From assembly GCA_905216095.1 (NCBI GenBank), contig CAJMSQ010000027.1, forward strand, positions 1 to 34,373: a DNA stretch of 34,373 nt, written 5' to 3'. Positions 33,208-34,373 of the stretch are shown here, in pieces; positions within the stretch are counted from its first letter, which is position 1, and the number at the start of each line of letters is the position of its first letter. This stretch comes from an uncultured bacterium (GTDB taxonomy: Bacteria; Bacteroidota; Bacteroidia; Bacteroidales; Bacteroidaceae). Position numbers and translations under genes: made by a program. The notes beneath the pieces are model-generated. The model was not told the DNA's origin and searched no databases. It saw only the letters and a list, made by a program, of their open reading frames with translations.

Positions 33208-33813
33208 TCACAACATCTTCAACGCTTGTTTGATAATCTTTTCCACGGGAATGTCCGGCTCGGCCTTTACGATTTCCCGCACCACCTTTTGTGCCGGCGC
33301 AGGCGAAAATCCCAGCATGGTGAGGGCTGCCACGGCCTCGTCCACGACTTCGCCCGACGCAAAGGCGGCCGCACCGCCCGCATCCGCACCGGCAGCACCG
33401 GTAATGCCCAACTCGCCGAATTTCTTGTCTTTCAGGTCCACGATGATGCGTTGTGCCACTTTCGGCCCGATACCTTTCACGCTCTTCAGCAGGCGCACGT
33501 TTTCCTCGCTGATGATGGCGGCAAGCTCGGCCGGAGTGAAGGCAGACAGAATCATACGCGCCATCTGCCCGCCGATGCCGGACACGCCGATGAGCAGCAG
33601 GAACAGGTCGCGCTCGGCCTTTTGAGCGAAGCCGAACAACAGGTGCGCATCCTCGCGAATGGCCTCATAGACATATAACTTGGCCTCTTTCTTCCCTTGT
33701 ATGGCGGAATATGTGTTGAGCGAAACGGACAATCCGTACCCTACCCCGCCGGCTTCAATCACAGCCTGCGTCGGAGTAAGTTCGGTCACCGTTCCTCTGA
33801 TATATTCAATCAT
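33208..33813 (-). CDS. ruvA: Holliday junction branch migration protein RuvA
   Basis: Binds Holliday junctions and loads the RuvB motor. It has 201 residues, normal for the family: an N-terminal OB fold ([30 protein letters not shown]), two helix-hairpin-helix motifs in [18 protein letters not shown] and [23 protein letters not shown], an Ala/Gly-rich linker (about 138-152) and a C-terminal RuvB-binding domain ([11 protein letters not shown]). It has its own promoter (33864-33895) and precedes sprA. Confidence 0.97.
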   Translation of the reverse strand: MIEYIRGTVTELTPTQAVIEAGGVGYGLSVSLNTYSAIQGKKEAKLYVYEAIREDAHLLFGFAQKAERDLFLLLIGVSGIGGQMARMILSAFTPAELAAIISEENVRLLKSVKGIGPKVAQRIIVDLKDKKFGELGITGAAGADAGGAAAFASGEVVDEAVAALTMLGFSPAPAQKVVREIVKAEPDIPVEKIIKQALKML

Positions 33814-33863
33814 TTTTTATATCTGTTTTACCTATTTACATACTAATTCTCAAAATCAAACGA

Positions 33864-33895
33864 CAAAATTACACTATTATTGCCTTTTGAACAAG
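33864..33895 (-). promoter_or_regulatory. ruvA promoter
   Basis: On the minus strand CTTG (33895-33892), a 20-bp spacer and TAATTTTG (33871-33864), about 50 nt before the ruvA ATG. Confidence 0.7.
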
Positions 33896-34018
33896 AGAAA
33901 AGATACAATGGAGGCTGTTTTTAATGAAAATGACGATACTTTCCCAAAACCGGCCGTAAGGGCAAAGCCTGCGTTTCGCGGATGAACGGCCACCGATACG
34001 GGCAAACGCTTCGACCCG

Positions 34019-34291
34019 ACATTAACATTTTTAACTTCCGTTACCTTAACGAATGTAAAAGAATAGGAGTACGAGCGCGTAAAAGGCATCTTTTCGCACG
34101 CGGGCTACTTGTATTTTTACTTGGAATACTTCCATTTTTGCGCGGGCTACTTCCAAATTTTTCTACATGTGCATGTAAACGGTACTTGCAAGTAGCTTAT
34201 TTACACGAAAAAAGGCGGTCCGAAACCGCCTTTCCTATTTTCTGTACACAAAGATACAACAAATTTCCGCCAAAAGCAAATTGTGTTAAAA
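34019..34291 (-). repeat. Dispersed ~250-bp intergenic element, copy D
   Basis: Read on the minus strand: ATTTTAACACAATTTGC, TTTTGGCGG, a TATCTTTG -7 box, a GGCGGT hairpin with a T-rich tail, then several AAGTAG/CATGTAG motifs spaced about 20 nt apart (34090-34195) and GAAGTTAAAAATGTTAATGT ending at 34019. At 273 bp it is the longest copy because the middle holds more motif units. It points toward ruvA, ending 123 bp before the ruvA -33 box. Confidence 0.8.
34208..34280 (-). promoter_or_regulatory. Promoter plus immediate terminator hairpin in element D
   Basis: On the minus strand -33 TTTG (34280-34277), a 20-bp spacer and -7 TATCTTTG (34256-34249). The hairpin is AAAGGCGGT with ACCGCCTTT and a TTCGG loop, with a T-run ending at 34208. 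The predicted RNA is about 35 nt. Confidence 0.7.
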
Positions 34292-34373
34292 TCGCAATAT
34301 GATTGTCGCCCGTAGGGACGCGGGTGAAAACCGGCCCACAGCGTTGTAAAAAAATAAAAAACCCCCACCCCCC
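34292..34373. other. Right edge with A/C homopolymer runs
   Basis: No gene is seen. The last 26 bases are A7, T, A6, C5, A, C6, unlike the rest of the window; this could be a real low-complexity tract or an assembly-end artefact. Confidence 0.5.

Overview
The window looks like the chromosome of a member of the Bacteroidales, probably close to Bacteroidaceae. The evidence is the gene content (SprA, the DUF4295 protein behind rpmB-rpmG, an HU-related protein, a BT_0238-like sulfatase maturase, a CepA/CblA-like beta-lactamase) and the promoters. Promoters repeatedly show TTTG (-33), 19-20 bp, then TAnnTTTG (-7), the Bacteroidetes primary-sigma consensus, and starts generally lack Shine-Dalgarno sequences. 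Most of the window has balanced base composition; an AT-rich block at about 12.7-17.3 kb stands out as acquired DNA.

Layout. 0-0.8 kb: non-coding, with repeat element A. 0.87-3.0 kb: nagB and an anaerobic sulfatase-maturating enzyme. 3.1-3.24 kb: tRNA-Cys. 3.4-6.9 kb: rfbACDB operon (dTDP-L-rhamnose). 12.1 down to 7.0 kb (minus): a probable seven-gene operon of DUF4199 membrane protein, GT2 glycosyltransferase, DUF6452 lipoprotein, DUF6048 outer-membrane protein, mntP, apbE and a Crp/Fnr-type regulator. 12.7-17.3 kb: island with a C5 DNA methyltransferase, a PD-ExK (NgoBV-like) restriction enzyme, vsr, a frameshifted HU-related gene and an AlbA/Schlafen-type gene, bounded by 156-bp direct repeats. 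17.6-21.0 kb: map, tsaD, pncC/cinA-C, rpmB, rpmG, DUF4295. 23.0-21.2 kb (minus): metA and a class A beta-lactamase. 33.8-23.7 kb (minus): ruvA, sprA (2467 codons) and an M13 metallopeptidase.

The most unusual feature is a family of four intergenic elements of nearly constant size (253, 251, 252 and 273 bp; A 395-647, B 12319-12569, C 23146-23397, D 34019-34291). Each has imperfect terminal inverted repeats (about CCGAYWTTAACA). At one end is a consensus promoter with an exact 20-bp spacer. An intrinsic-terminator-like hairpin follows, its T-tract ending 40-42 nt past the -7 box. A variable middle carries CATGTAG/AAGTAG motifs, and the far end has AAGTTAAAAATGTTAATGT. All four point toward, and lie just upstream of, the separate promoter of a housekeeping gene or operon (nagB, the DUF4199 operon, metA, ruvA). 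They predict a family of roughly 35-nt RNAs or promoter-attenuator modules carried on a MITE-like repeat. One island-flanking direct repeat begins inside element B, so a half copy of the element also lies upstream of map.

All calls come from reading sequence and remembered family motifs; no database search was run.
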